This document shows positions 1 to 5,375 of a stretch of DNA of 5,375 nt, in pieces; position 1 is the stretch's first letter; each line of letters opens with the position of its first letter. The notes beneath the pieces are model-generated. The model made no database searches, had not been told where the DNA came from, and worked only from the letters and a program-made list of their open reading frames with translations. The stretch comes from an uncultured Bacteroidales bacterium (GTDB lineage: Bacteria > Bacteroidota > Bacteroidia > Bacteroidales > Muribaculaceae). Where the stretch lies: NCBI GenBank assembly GCA_900554845.1, contig USIY01000172.1, positions 1 through 5,375 of the forward strand, given 5' to 3'. The translations under genes were made by a program, and so were the position numbers.

Positions 1-39
1 GGAACAAATATCAGGTCAATAAATAAATGAATCAAATAA
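1..39. other. Left flank, possible tail of an upstream gene
   Basis: This stretch lies just before a plus-strand intrinsic terminator, so a plus-strand gene probably ends here or just outside the window. All three plus frames reach a stop within the first 30 bases: TAA at 20-22, TAA at 22-24 and TGA at 28-30. Too few codons are visible to choose a frame or name a product. Confidence 0.3.
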
Positions 40-75
40 GACTCCCGACGTCATTGGTTGTCGGGAGTCTTTTTT
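40..75 (+). terminator. Intrinsic terminator ahead of uxuA
   Basis: GACTCCCGAC (40-49) pairs perfectly with GTCGGGAGTC (60-69), giving a 10-bp GC-rich stem with a 10-base loop. A run of six T follows at 70-75. This is a textbook rho-independent terminator for plus-strand transcription arriving from the left. It separates an unseen upstream gene from uxuA, so uxuA should have its own promoter unless read-through occurs. Confidence 0.9.
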
Positions 76-79
76 ATGT

Positions 80-97
80 ACGCGTGCGAGCATACGT
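80..97. promoter_or_regulatory. Imperfect inverted repeat in the uxuA leader
   Basis: ACGCGTGC (80-87) and GCATACGT (90-97) form an inverted repeat with six of eight positions complementary around a GA centre. It sits between the upstream terminator and the uxuA start, about 40 bases before the ATG, where an operator could lie. It does not resemble the AT-rich UxuR/ExuR operators of enterobacteria as I recall them. No convincing TAnnTTTG promoter was found at 76-136, so a regulatory role is only a suggestion and the repeat may be chance. Confidence 0.22.
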
Positions 98-136
98 CAA
101 ATAAGAACATAATCTGTTTAACTGACAATTTACATC

Positions 137-1312
137 ATGGAAAAAACGTGGAGATGGTTTGGCCCGAATGATAAAATAACCCTCGATATGTTGCGGCAGA
201 TAGGCGTGGAAGGTATAGTGACTGCTTTGCACTATATTCCCAACGGCGAGATCTGGTCGGAAGAGGAAATAGTAAAAATGCGCGACATGATCGAGGCTCA
301 CGGAATGCGCTGGAGCGTCGTGGAAAGTCTTCCGGTGTCTGAATCCATTAAATATGGGGGTTCCGACCGTGACCGGTTGATTGAAAATTATAAGATTTCC
401 CTTGCCAATCTCGGCAAAGCCGGAGTCAAGACGATATGCTATAACTTCATGCCGGTGCTGGATTGGGCTCGCACTGACCTTGAGAACCCTAATCCCGACG
501 GCACATCCAATCTCTACTTCAACCGCGCTGAATTCGCATATTTCGATATATACATTGTAAAACGCAAGGATGCTGAAAAAGATTGGGACGAAGACACGCT
601 ATCGCGTGTGGAAGAAATGAAACCGCGGATGGACGCTGAGGCCGAAAGACGTCTCGTGGACAACATTATAGTGAAAACTCAGGGATTCGTCAACGGAAAT
701 ATTTCTGAAAACGACTTGAACCCCGTAGAGAAATTCCGAAACTTATTATCTTTGTATAAAGGAATTGACGGAGAGAAGCTAAGGGACAACCTGAAGTATT
801 TCCTTGAGGCCATTATGCCTGTATGCGATGAATACGACATCAATATGTGCGTGCATCCCGATGATCCTCCGTTGCAGATTCTTGGCCTTCCCCGCATCGT
901 AACATGCGACGCCGACATAAAGGCTTTTTTGGACGCAGTGCCGAATCCTCATAACGGATTGACATTCTGTGCGGGTTCCCTAAGCGCCGGGGCTCATAAC
1001 GATGTTGTGGAGCTGGCAAGGAAGTATGCCGACAGAACGCACTTCGTTCACGCCCGTATATGCAAGACTCTCCCCCACGGCGATTTCAAAGAGTCGACCC
1101 ACCTGGATCCACGTCTGATTGAGATAGTCAGAATATTCCAGACCAAACGTCCTGATGTACCGATGCGCGTGGATCACGCCCCATTGATGCTCGGTGACAA
1201 GAAAAAAGGCTATAACGCCGGCTATTCTTTCCACGGACGTATGCTGGCGCTCGGAATGGTCAGTGGTATTATGGCTACGGTAAATGAACTGAGTTCTGAC
1301 AGACATATATAA
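137..1312 (+). CDS. uxuA: Mannonate dehydratase UxuA
   Basis: Cytoplasmic enzyme of hexuronate catabolism that dehydrates D-mannonate to 2-keto-3-deoxy-D-gluconate (EC 4.2.1.8). At 391 residues it matches the usual length of about 390. The family's N-terminal pattern is clear: TWRWFGPND (4-12), then TALHYIPNGEIW (29-40) and SVVESLPV (60-67). Metal ligands known from the family (His, Cys, His, Asp of a TIM-barrel site) align with H240 in VHPDDPP, C278 in FCAGS, H305 in HAR and D346 in RVDH. H347 and Y363 match the catalytic His and Tyr. The start is the first ATG before the conserved N-terminus; there is no Shine-Dalgarno sequence, as is common in Bacteroidetes. The SDR gene follows after 30 bases and probably shares its transcript. 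Around the metal site, HAR replaces the more usual HLR, and DHAP replaces DHGR or DHGH. Confidence 0.96.
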   Translation: MEKTWRWFGPNDKITLDMLRQIGVEGIVTALHYIPNGEIWSEEEIVKMRDMIEAHGMRWSVVESLPVSESIKYGGSDRDRLIENYKISLANLGKAGVKTICYNFMPVLDWARTDLENPNPDGTSNLYFNRAEFAYFDIYIVKRKDAEKDWDEDTLSRVEEMKPRMDAEAERRLVDNIIVKTQGFVNGNISENDLNPVEKFRNLLSLYKGIDGEKLRDNLKYFLEAIMPVCDEYDINMCVHPDDPPLQILGLPRIVTCDADIKAFLDAVPNPHNGLTFCAGSLSAGAHNDVVELARKYADRTHFVHARICKTLPHGDFKESTHLDPRLIEIVRIFQTKRPDVPMRVDHAPLMLGDKKKGYNAGYSFHGRMLALGMVSGIMATVNELSSDRHI

Positions 1313-1342
1313 TTTCTGACAAACAAATATAAATATTTTCGC

Positions 1343-2155
1343 ATGAACAAACTGTTTTCAGTAAAGGATAAGGTTGTTGTGATCACCGGTGGAACCGGTG
1401 TGCTCGGTGCTTGCATCAGTGAATATCTGGCTCTTGAAGGTGCCAAGGTTGTGATTTTGGGCCGGCGCAAGGAAGAAGGTGAGAAAATTGTGAATGAAAT
1501 CCGTTCCAAAGGAGGCGAGGCTGTCTTTATGGTCACAGACGTTATGAATGAAGAAATTGTCCAGAAAAACTGCGATGACATTCTGGCGATGTTCGGACGT
1601 GTGGACGCATTGCTTAACGCCGCCGGAGGCAATATGCCGGGCGCTACAATCGCTCCTGACAAAACATTCTTCGACCTCAAGGTTTCGGAATTCTCAAAAG
1701 TGCTTGACGTGAACCTTATCGGTACGGTTATTCCGACCCAGATCTTTTTAAAGCCAATGGTTGAAACAGGCCAAGGTTCCATAGTCAATTTCTCGTCAAT
1801 GGCAGCGTTCCGTCCTATGACTCGCGTCTGCGGATATGCAGCCGCAAAAGCCGGAATCAGCAACTTTACGGAATTTCTTGCCAACGAAGTGGCGACAAAA
1901 TTCACTCCGGGAATCCGCGTGAATGCCATAGCCCCCGGGTTCTTCCTCACTAATCAGAACCGCGCGTTGCTGACCAATCCAGACGGTAGCCTTACTGAGC
2001 GCGGCGAGGATGTGATCCGTCAGACGCCGTTCAAACGTTTCGGCCGACCCGAGGAACTCTGCGGCACCATACAATATCTTATTAGCGAGGCATCCTCATT
2101 CGTTACCGGAACCGTTGCCGTTGTCGACGGAGGGTTCAACGCTTTCGCAATGTAA
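1343..2155 (+). CDS. uxuB: SDR oxidoreductase, probable D-mannonate oxidoreductase (fructuronate reductase)
   Basis: Classical short-chain dehydrogenase/reductase of 270 residues. Visible motifs are the Rossmann TGGTGVLG (15-22), NAAG (92-95), the structural Asn in DVN (N124), catalytic S152, and Y165 with K169 in YAAAK. The C-terminus carries the usual TGTVAVVDGGF (255-265). G40-R41 after the second strand, in place of an Asp, leans towards NADP(H), which is inference. Family membership is certain; the substrate is inferred. It lies 30 bases after uxuA on the same strand, and Bacteroidetes and Firmicutes commonly pair UxuA with an SDR-type enzyme interconverting D-fructuronate and D-mannonate (the reaction of EC 1.1.1.57). 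That reaction directly supplies UxuA's substrate. This is not the long-chain polyol-dehydrogenase type of UxuB found in E. coli. A gluconate 5-dehydrogenase-like role is the main alternative. No terminator is visible between its stop and the tRNA downstream. Confidence 0.85.
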   Translation: MNKLFSVKDKVVVITGGTGVLGACISEYLALEGAKVVILGRRKEEGEKIVNEIRSKGGEAVFMVTDVMNEEIVQKNCDDILAMFGRVDALLNAAGGNMPGATIAPDKTFFDLKVSEFSKVLDVNLIGTVIPTQIFLKPMVETGQGSIVNFSSMAAFRPMTRVCGYAAAKAGISNFTEFLANEVATKFTPGIRVNAIAPGFFLTNQNRALLTNPDGSLTERGEDVIRQTPFKRFGRPEELCGTIQYLISEASSFVTGTVAVVDGGFNAFAM

Positions 2156-2207
2156 GGTCGAAATTGGCCCAAATTTGCTGTTTTTGCAAAAAAATATTAC
2201 GATTTCC

Positions 2208-2238
2208 ATTGCCATGTCAGCAAAAATTGCTAACTTCG
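2208..2238 (+). promoter_or_regulatory. Bacteroidetes-type promoter for tRNA-Ser
   Basis: ATTG (2208-2211) resembles the -33 TTTG element. After a 19-base spacer, TAACTTCG (2231-2238) matches the -7 consensus TAnnTTTG at five of six fixed positions. Transcription would start near 2243-2246, about ten bases before the mature tRNA 5' end, which is a sensible leader length. The region 2156-2207 between uxuB and this promoter is A/T-rich and shows nothing else. Confidence 0.6.
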
Positions 2239-2253
2239 CACTCGGAAATCAAA

Positions 2254-2344
2254 GGAGCGATGCTCGAGTGGCTGAAGAGGCAAACCTGGAAAGTTTGTAT
2301 ACCCCGAAAGGGTATCGCGGGTTCGAATCCCGCTTGCTCCGCCA
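2254..2344 (+). tRNA. tRNA-Ser, anticodon GGA
   Basis: Complete class II tRNA with an encoded CCA. The acceptor stem GGAGCGA (2254-2260) pairs with TTGCTCC (2334-2340), with one G-U pair; the discriminator is G2341 and CCA is 2342-2344. The D stem is CTC (2263-2265) with GAG (2277-2279). The anticodon stem CAAAC/GTTTG (2281-2285, 2293-2297) encloses loop CTGGAAA with anticodon GGA at 2288-2290, reading UCC and UCU. The long variable arm has a 6-bp stem (2299-2304 with 2310-2315), typical of serine tRNAs. The T arm is GCGGG, TTCGAAT, CCCGC (2317-2333). All arms fold cleanly, so it should be functional. Confidence 0.97.
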
Positions 2345-2345
2345 A

Positions 2346-2379
2346 AACGCTGTAAGATGATAACTTACGGCGTTTTTTT
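2346..2379 (+). terminator. Intrinsic terminator after tRNA-Ser
   Basis: AACGCTGTAAG (2346-2356) pairs with CTTACGGCGTT (2364-2374), giving an 11-bp stem with one U-G pair and a 7-base loop. A seven-T run at 2373-2379 partly overlaps the stem base. It starts two bases after the tRNA CCA end. It ends the tRNA transcript and, since no terminator lies between uxuB and the tRNA, could also end uxuAB read-through. Confidence 0.9.
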
Positions 2380-2394
2380 AGTTTACTGAATCTT

Positions 2395-3555
2395 ATGGAC
2401 AATGTAGCCGGAATAAAAGTTGTCATTATCTTCGATTCATTCAAAGGCTGTATGGACAGCCAGTCTGCAGGCAATGCTGCAGCGCTCGGCGTCCTCGACG
2501 CATGTCCCAATGCCCATGTGGACGTAATATATATGGCCGACGGAGGCGAAGGCACTCTTGAGGCGATTAGATACGCAACCGGCTGCCAATATATAACGTG
2601 CGACGCTCATGACGCTTTGCTTCGTCCTGTCGACACCGGATTCTTATGGGATGCTAATTGCAACACAGCTTATGTGGAATTGGCGTCCAGTTGCGGCCTG
2701 CCTCTCTTGGACGATTCAGAAAGACATGTCATGAAGACAACTACTTATGGTTTCGGAGAATGTGTCAAAGCCGCTATTGAGCATGGAGCCTGCTCAATAA
2801 TATGCACCCTCGGAGGAAGCGCTACCAATGACCTCGGCTTAGGAGCATTGCAGGCTTTGGGCCTACGGGTATTTACTAAAGATGGAATTATATCACATTC
2901 GATATGCGGCGCTGACCTTGCCGATATTACAGATTTCAACACAGAATTCCTTGACGAGATAAAACAAAAATGCCATATCAGCTTCATGTATGATGCCTGC
3001 ATTCCTTTGACGGGACCTTATGGAGCGGTGAATCTTTATGCGCCTCAAAAAGGAGCCAGTGCGGAAGATCTAATAAAACTGGAAAATGGTGTGAAACATG
3101 TTCAGGACATCATAAGCAAATGCACAGGGATTTCACCGTCCGAAATAAAAGGAACCGGAGCCGCCGGTGGCACAGGTTATGGATTAGGGGCTTTTCTGGG
3201 AGCGAAACAATTGAGCGGAGCCGATACCATTCTGGATATATGTGGATTCAACGACAGAATTAAGAATTCCGATTATATACTGACGGGCGAAGGACGATGC
3301 GACAAGCAAACGATGCAAGGGAAAGCGGCCGAGGCTATCCGCCGTCGCGCCGCGCATTATCAAGTGCCTGTGTTTTTGCTTGCCGGATCCGTTGCGGATC
3401 GTGAAGAACTTATAAAAGCAGGATTTGCCGACGTCATCGATATTAACGCCGGCAAACCCTCTGAAATCAATCCTATGTTGGAATCTGTAGCTACGTCTCG
3501 TCTCAGAATGGCAGCCAGATCACTTATTGAAATAACGTGTGGCAAAAGGAAGTGA
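2395..3555 (+). CDS. Glycerate kinase (GarK/GlxK family)
   Basis: Cytoplasmic kinase that phosphorylates D-glycerate with ATP; this family (type I, as E. coli GarK and GlxK) usually yields 2-phosphoglycerate, feeding lower glycolysis. It has 386 residues against about 380 in E. coli. Family motifs appear in order: DSFKG (14-18), ADGGEGT (48-54), GGSATND (140-146), PQKGAS (217-222), the glycine-rich GTGAAGGTGYGLG (253-265), TGEGR (297-301) and LAGS (329-332). The ATG at 2395 places DSFKG at residue 14, a few residues later than usual but with no better start. This ATG is only 15 bases after the T-run of the tRNA terminator and no clear promoter is seen, so its transcription is unexplained. Its last 36 bases overlap the end of the convergent esterase gene. 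GarK and GlxK cannot be told apart here, so no symbol is given. Confidence 0.95.
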   Translation: MDNVAGIKVVIIFDSFKGCMDSQSAGNAAALGVLDACPNAHVDVIYMADGGEGTLEAIRYATGCQYITCDAHDALLRPVDTGFLWDANCNTAYVELASSCGLPLLDDSERHVMKTTTYGFGECVKAAIEHGACSIICTLGGSATNDLGLGALQALGLRVFTKDGIISHSICGADLADITDFNTEFLDEIKQKCHISFMYDACIPLTGPYGAVNLYAPQKGASAEDLIKLENGVKHVQDIISKCTGISPSEIKGTGAAGGTGYGLGAFLGAKQLSGADTILDICGFNDRIKNSDYILTGEGRCDKQTMQGKAAEAIRRRAAHYQVPVFLLAGSVADREELIKAGFADVIDINAGKPSEINPMLESVATSRLRMAARSLIEITCGKRK

Positions 3556-4395
3556 CTGGTAGAGCGCCGAATGCCAGTATTCCCAGTCATGGGCTCCATT
3601 GCGAACGCGGAATTGGCACGGGATTCCGTTATTACGCATAGCCTGATAAAATTCTATATTACGGTCCAATAAGAAATCATCGTCACCGCAATCCACAAAC
3701 CAGGCTATACCGCGCAGCTTGTTCTTAGTGGCGTCATCGGCATTATTCACGAATTTCACGCAACTCAAGTCCATTACTGACTTCGTCAGTTTGGCGATTT
3801 TATCATCGGGGCTTTTGGACTTTACCGCGCCAATCTCAGGAATATCCATCAACGCGCTCATGGCGTACACGGAACTGAATAATTCCGGATGACGCTGTGC
3901 ATACGATGTGGCGCCTCCCCCTCCCATCGACAGTCCTGATATCGCTCGATGCTTGGCATCGCCTATTATTCGGTATTTCTTTTCTACCATAGGCATCAAC
4001 TCTTTGAAAAAGAAATCCTCATAAGGCCAATCCGGCATGTTGAAATATCCGTTTTGTTCAATTTCGGCATTTCCTCCCGCATTGGGTGTTATCACCACCA
4101 TCTCGTCAGCCTCTCCTGAAAGAACAAGATGATCCATCACGTCCTTTAGATTGGCTTTGTTTACCCAGCTGTGGTTATCGTCCCACATGCCATGCAGCAG
4201 ATACAAAACAGGGTATTTACGAGTCTGGTCTTTGTCAAAGCTCGCGGGCAACAGCACCGTGAACTCTCTCGGTGCGTTCAGGTACTTGCTCTGAATAGTG
4301 TCGTACACCACTTTGCTACCGTAATTCCATTGCGCAAGAGCATTCCCGGTGCAAAGCAATATCGCCGCAATCAGAAATAAATTCAACTTTTTCAT
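3520..4395 (-). CDS. Exported alpha/beta-hydrolase esterase (PF00756-like)
   Basis: Predicted secreted or periplasmic serine esterase of 291 residues, of the esterase D/feruloyl-esterase/antigen 85 type. The ATG at 4395 begins a typical signal peptide: MKK, a hydrophobic core (about 5-15) and ALA before Q22 as the likely cleavage site. C15 lacks a small residue before it, so it is not a lipobox. The hydrolase core shows LLHGMWDD (66-73) at the oxyanion region, the nucleophile elbow GLSMGG (154-159, S156), GDDDF (237-241, probable catalytic D240) and AHDW (268-271, H269). The reading frame stays open upstream to 4509, but that extension runs over the end of the nuclease gene and would bury the signal peptide, so it was rejected. 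The nuclease gene ends 5 bases upstream, implying co-transcription. The substrate cannot be read from sequence; acyl or feruloyl esters on polysaccharides are possible. Confidence 0.9.
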   Translation of the reverse strand: MKKLNLFLIAAILLCTGNALAQWNYGSKVVYDTIQSKYLNAPREFTVLLPASFDKDQTRKYPVLYLLHGMWDDNHSWVNKANLKDVMDHLVLSGEADEMVVITPNAGGNAEIEQNGYFNMPDWPYEDFFFKELMPMVEKKYRIIGDAKHRAISGLSMGGGGATSYAQRHPELFSSVYAMSALMDIPEIGAVKSKSPDDKIAKLTKSVMDLSCVKFVNNADDATKNKLRGIAWFVDCGDDDFLLDRNIEFYQAMRNNGIPCQFRVRNGAHDWEYWHSALYQSLPFATRYFNK

Positions 4396-4400
4396 AGGTA

Positions 4401-5204
4401 TTAAAAATCTGAAGGTTTGTCTTTGCTTGTTGGATCGAAAATAGCGTTGAGCACACGGGCGAGGCGCAAGCCTCCGCGCAAAAATTGCTGTTCCACAACC
4501 GGAGTCCATTCAGCTATTTCATTGTAGGATATCTGGGACCCCACAGGGAACGCCTCATATAATTGAGATGCTATTTCATACGACTGCTTGGCCCAGTCAT
4601 CAATATTACCTGAAGACAATTCCCGTTGTTTTTCAAAGTCGACACGGTCCAGAATATCAGTCCATTCTGTAAACGTCCAGGCATGGGCCGCATTGGGCAA
4701 TTTCGTATCCCATACTGCATGGAGATTCGATCCCTGGTTGAAGAACTGAACCTGTGTCTTGTTGCCTCCTTTGTCAGAAGCATGGCCTACATGCATCGGC
4801 TGGTGGATATCCCCCATCAGATGGAGCAATATTTTAAGAGCAAGATTCTTCTCATCATGGGTGCTTTTCGGGTCGCTGAGAGTAGCGATCTGTGCGCGCA
4901 ACGCCGTGACTACATCTCCTGTTTCAAATGGTTTGACATCCTCATACTTCTGACCGGCGTCGATATTTTTATAGTGCCATGTCTTCGTATAGGCATATTC
5001 CGGAGTATGACTGGCGTTGTCAAGCCAATTCGCCCAATACACCGGCGACATTCCGTCCAATATATTCGAAACACTGTTGGCCGTAGCCTTTGAAAGGTGA
5101 CGCTCGGCGATCGCAACTGTGGTGTCATGTCCCTTTTGACCCCAGCCGAATACTGACAGCGAACTCATGGCCGCTGATAATACAAATAGTATATACCTTT
5201 TCAC
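4401..5204 (-). CDS. Exported S1/P1-type zinc nuclease
   Basis: Secreted or periplasmic phosphodiesterase of the S1/P1 family, which cleaves single-stranded nucleic acid and often has 3'-nucleotidase activity, using three zinc ions. The GTG at 5204 gives 267 residues: a signal peptide (1-20, ending VFG) and then W21, which would be the mature N-terminus, as in P1 nuclease where the first Trp is itself a zinc ligand. All nine ligand positions seem present: W21, H26, D62, H77, H128, D132, H138, H162 and D166, the middle group within HLMGDIHQPMH (128-138). The frame stays open to an ATG at 5291, but that adds a 29-residue stretch before the signal peptide and lies upstream of a good promoter (5232-5261), so GTG is preferred. 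An inner ATG at residue 13 would cut the signal peptide. It is first in an operon with the esterase. Confidence 0.93.
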   Translation of the reverse strand: MKRYILFVLSAAMSSLSVFGWGQKGHDTTVAIAERHLSKATANSVSNILDGMSPVYWANWLDNASHTPEYAYTKTWHYKNIDAGQKYEDVKPFETGDVVTALRAQIATLSDPKSTHDEKNLALKILLHLMGDIHQPMHVGHASDKGGNKTQVQFFNQGSNLHAVWDTKLPNAAHAWTFTEWTDILDRVDFEKQRELSSGNIDDWAKQSYEIASQLYEAFPVGSQISYNEIAEWTPVVEQQFLRGGLRLARVLNAIFDPTSKDKPSDF

Positions 5205-5231
5205 GATATTGTTGTTTAAATTTCTTAGGAA

Positions 5232-5261
5232 CAAAATTACTAAAAAATCCTTATTGTTAAA
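5232..5261 (-). promoter_or_regulatory. Promoter of the nuclease-esterase operon
   Basis: Read on the minus strand, TAATTTTG (5239 to 5232) matches the Bacteroidetes -7 consensus TAnnTTTG exactly. TTTA (5261 to 5258) is a three-of-four match to the -33 TTTG with an 18-base spacer. Transcription would begin near 5225-5228, leaving a leader of about 20 bases before the GTG at 5204. This supports the GTG start and argues against the ATG at 5291. Confidence 0.65.
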
Positions 5262-5297
5262 GAATATTTCATGGAATATTTGGAAGCGCACGTCAAG

Positions 5298-5328
5298 TTG
5301 TTCATATATGAAAAAATTAGTATATTTC
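5298..5328 (+). promoter_or_regulatory. Possible divergent promoter at the right edge
   Basis: TTG (5298-5300), a 20-base spacer and TATATTTC (5321-5328) resemble the Bacteroidetes promoter, with one mismatch in the -7 box. It would drive a plus-strand gene starting near or beyond the window edge. The same bases also hold a short open frame from the ATG at 5308 to the edge (MKKLVYFLYESQDRDYFCGV...), while the ATG at 5333 meets a stop after 11 codons. On the minus strand, a frame entering from the right ends at a TAG at 5354-5352. None of these can be confirmed from the visible bases. Confidence 0.25.
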
Positions 5329-5375
5329 CTCTATGAAAGCCAAGACCGTGACTATTTTTGTGGAGTGAAAAGAGT

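Noticed and set aside
1334..1341. TATTTTCG just before uxuB, resembling a -7 box
   Set aside because: A start from it would fall inside the uxuB coding region, and the region around the uxuA end has no supported -33 element. Co-transcription with uxuA is simpler.
1222..1950. A 242-codon open frame on the minus strand opposite uxuA's end and uxuB
   Set aside because: It lies wholly antisense to two clear enzymes, has low-complexity composition rich in Ser, Thr and Ile, and shows no family motif. It is a shadow of the coding strand.
2174..2190. Weak hairpin TTTGC...GCAAA after uxuB
   Set aside because: The stem is only 5 bp and is followed by A rather than T, so it is not a terminator for uxuAB.
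2115..2360. Small plus-strand open frames running through the tRNA (from 2115 and from 2164)
   Set aside because: Their distinctive C-terminal parts are simply translated tRNA-Ser, a well-known source of false small proteins.
2217..2555. A 112-codon minus-strand frame across the tRNA and the glycerate kinase start
   Set aside because: Its middle, containing AGFEPAIPFRG, is the antisense translation of the serine tRNA, a common misannotation.
3386..3400. Perfect 6-bp inverted repeat GATCCG-TTG-CGGATC
   Set aside because: It lies within glycerate kinase codons and has no T-run after it, so it is neither a terminator nor a clear operator.
4396..4509. Longer start for the esterase at 4509
   Set aside because: It would overlap the nuclease coding end and place 38 residues before an intact signal peptide beginning at 4395.
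4626..5093. A 155-codon plus-strand frame inside the nuclease gene
   Set aside because: It is antisense to a nuclease that keeps all its zinc ligands, and has no recognisable domain.

Overview
The window looks like an ordinary chromosomal segment from a Bacteroidales bacterium. A Muribaculaceae- or Bacteroides-like host is my inference, from protein style and gene set. Supporting signs are A/T-rich leaders without Shine-Dalgarno sequences, promoter-like sites matching the Bacteroidetes primary sigma consensus (TTTG about 19 bases ahead of TAnnTTTG), a UxuA of the Bacteroides type and an SDR-type UxuB. No mobile element, CRISPR array or phage gene was seen.

Layout, left to right. Bases 1-39 are flanking sequence and may hold the last codons of an upstream gene. 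A strong intrinsic terminator follows (40-75). Next come two co-directional genes 30 bases apart: mannonate dehydratase uxuA (137-1312) and an SDR oxidoreductase that is very probably the D-mannonate/fructuronate oxidoreductase uxuB (1343-2155). Together they would convert D-fructuronate to D-mannonate and then to 2-keto-3-deoxygluconate (KDG), the middle of the glucuronate pathway. Bases 2156-2253 hold no gene but carry a good promoter for tRNA-Ser(GGA) (2254-2344). The tRNA is followed at once by a second strong intrinsic terminator (2346-2379). Only 15 bases after that terminator's T-run, a glycerate kinase gene begins (2395-3555).

The right part is on the minus strand. A probable two-gene operon encodes two exported hydrolases: an S1/P1-type zinc nuclease (5204 to 4401, GTG start) and a PF00756-type alpha/beta-hydrolase esterase (4395 to 3520), with 5 bases between them. 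The esterase gene converges on the glycerate kinase gene and their coding ends overlap by 36 bases. The nuclease has a recognisable promoter at about 5232-5261. Bases 5292-5375 hold no confident gene, only a weak plus-strand promoter-like sequence.

I found no clearly new biological system. The points most worth checking are the convergent coding overlap, the glycerate kinase start just past a terminator, the nuclease start that a promoter decides, the secreted nuclease-esterase pair, and small substitutions next to the metal site of UxuA.
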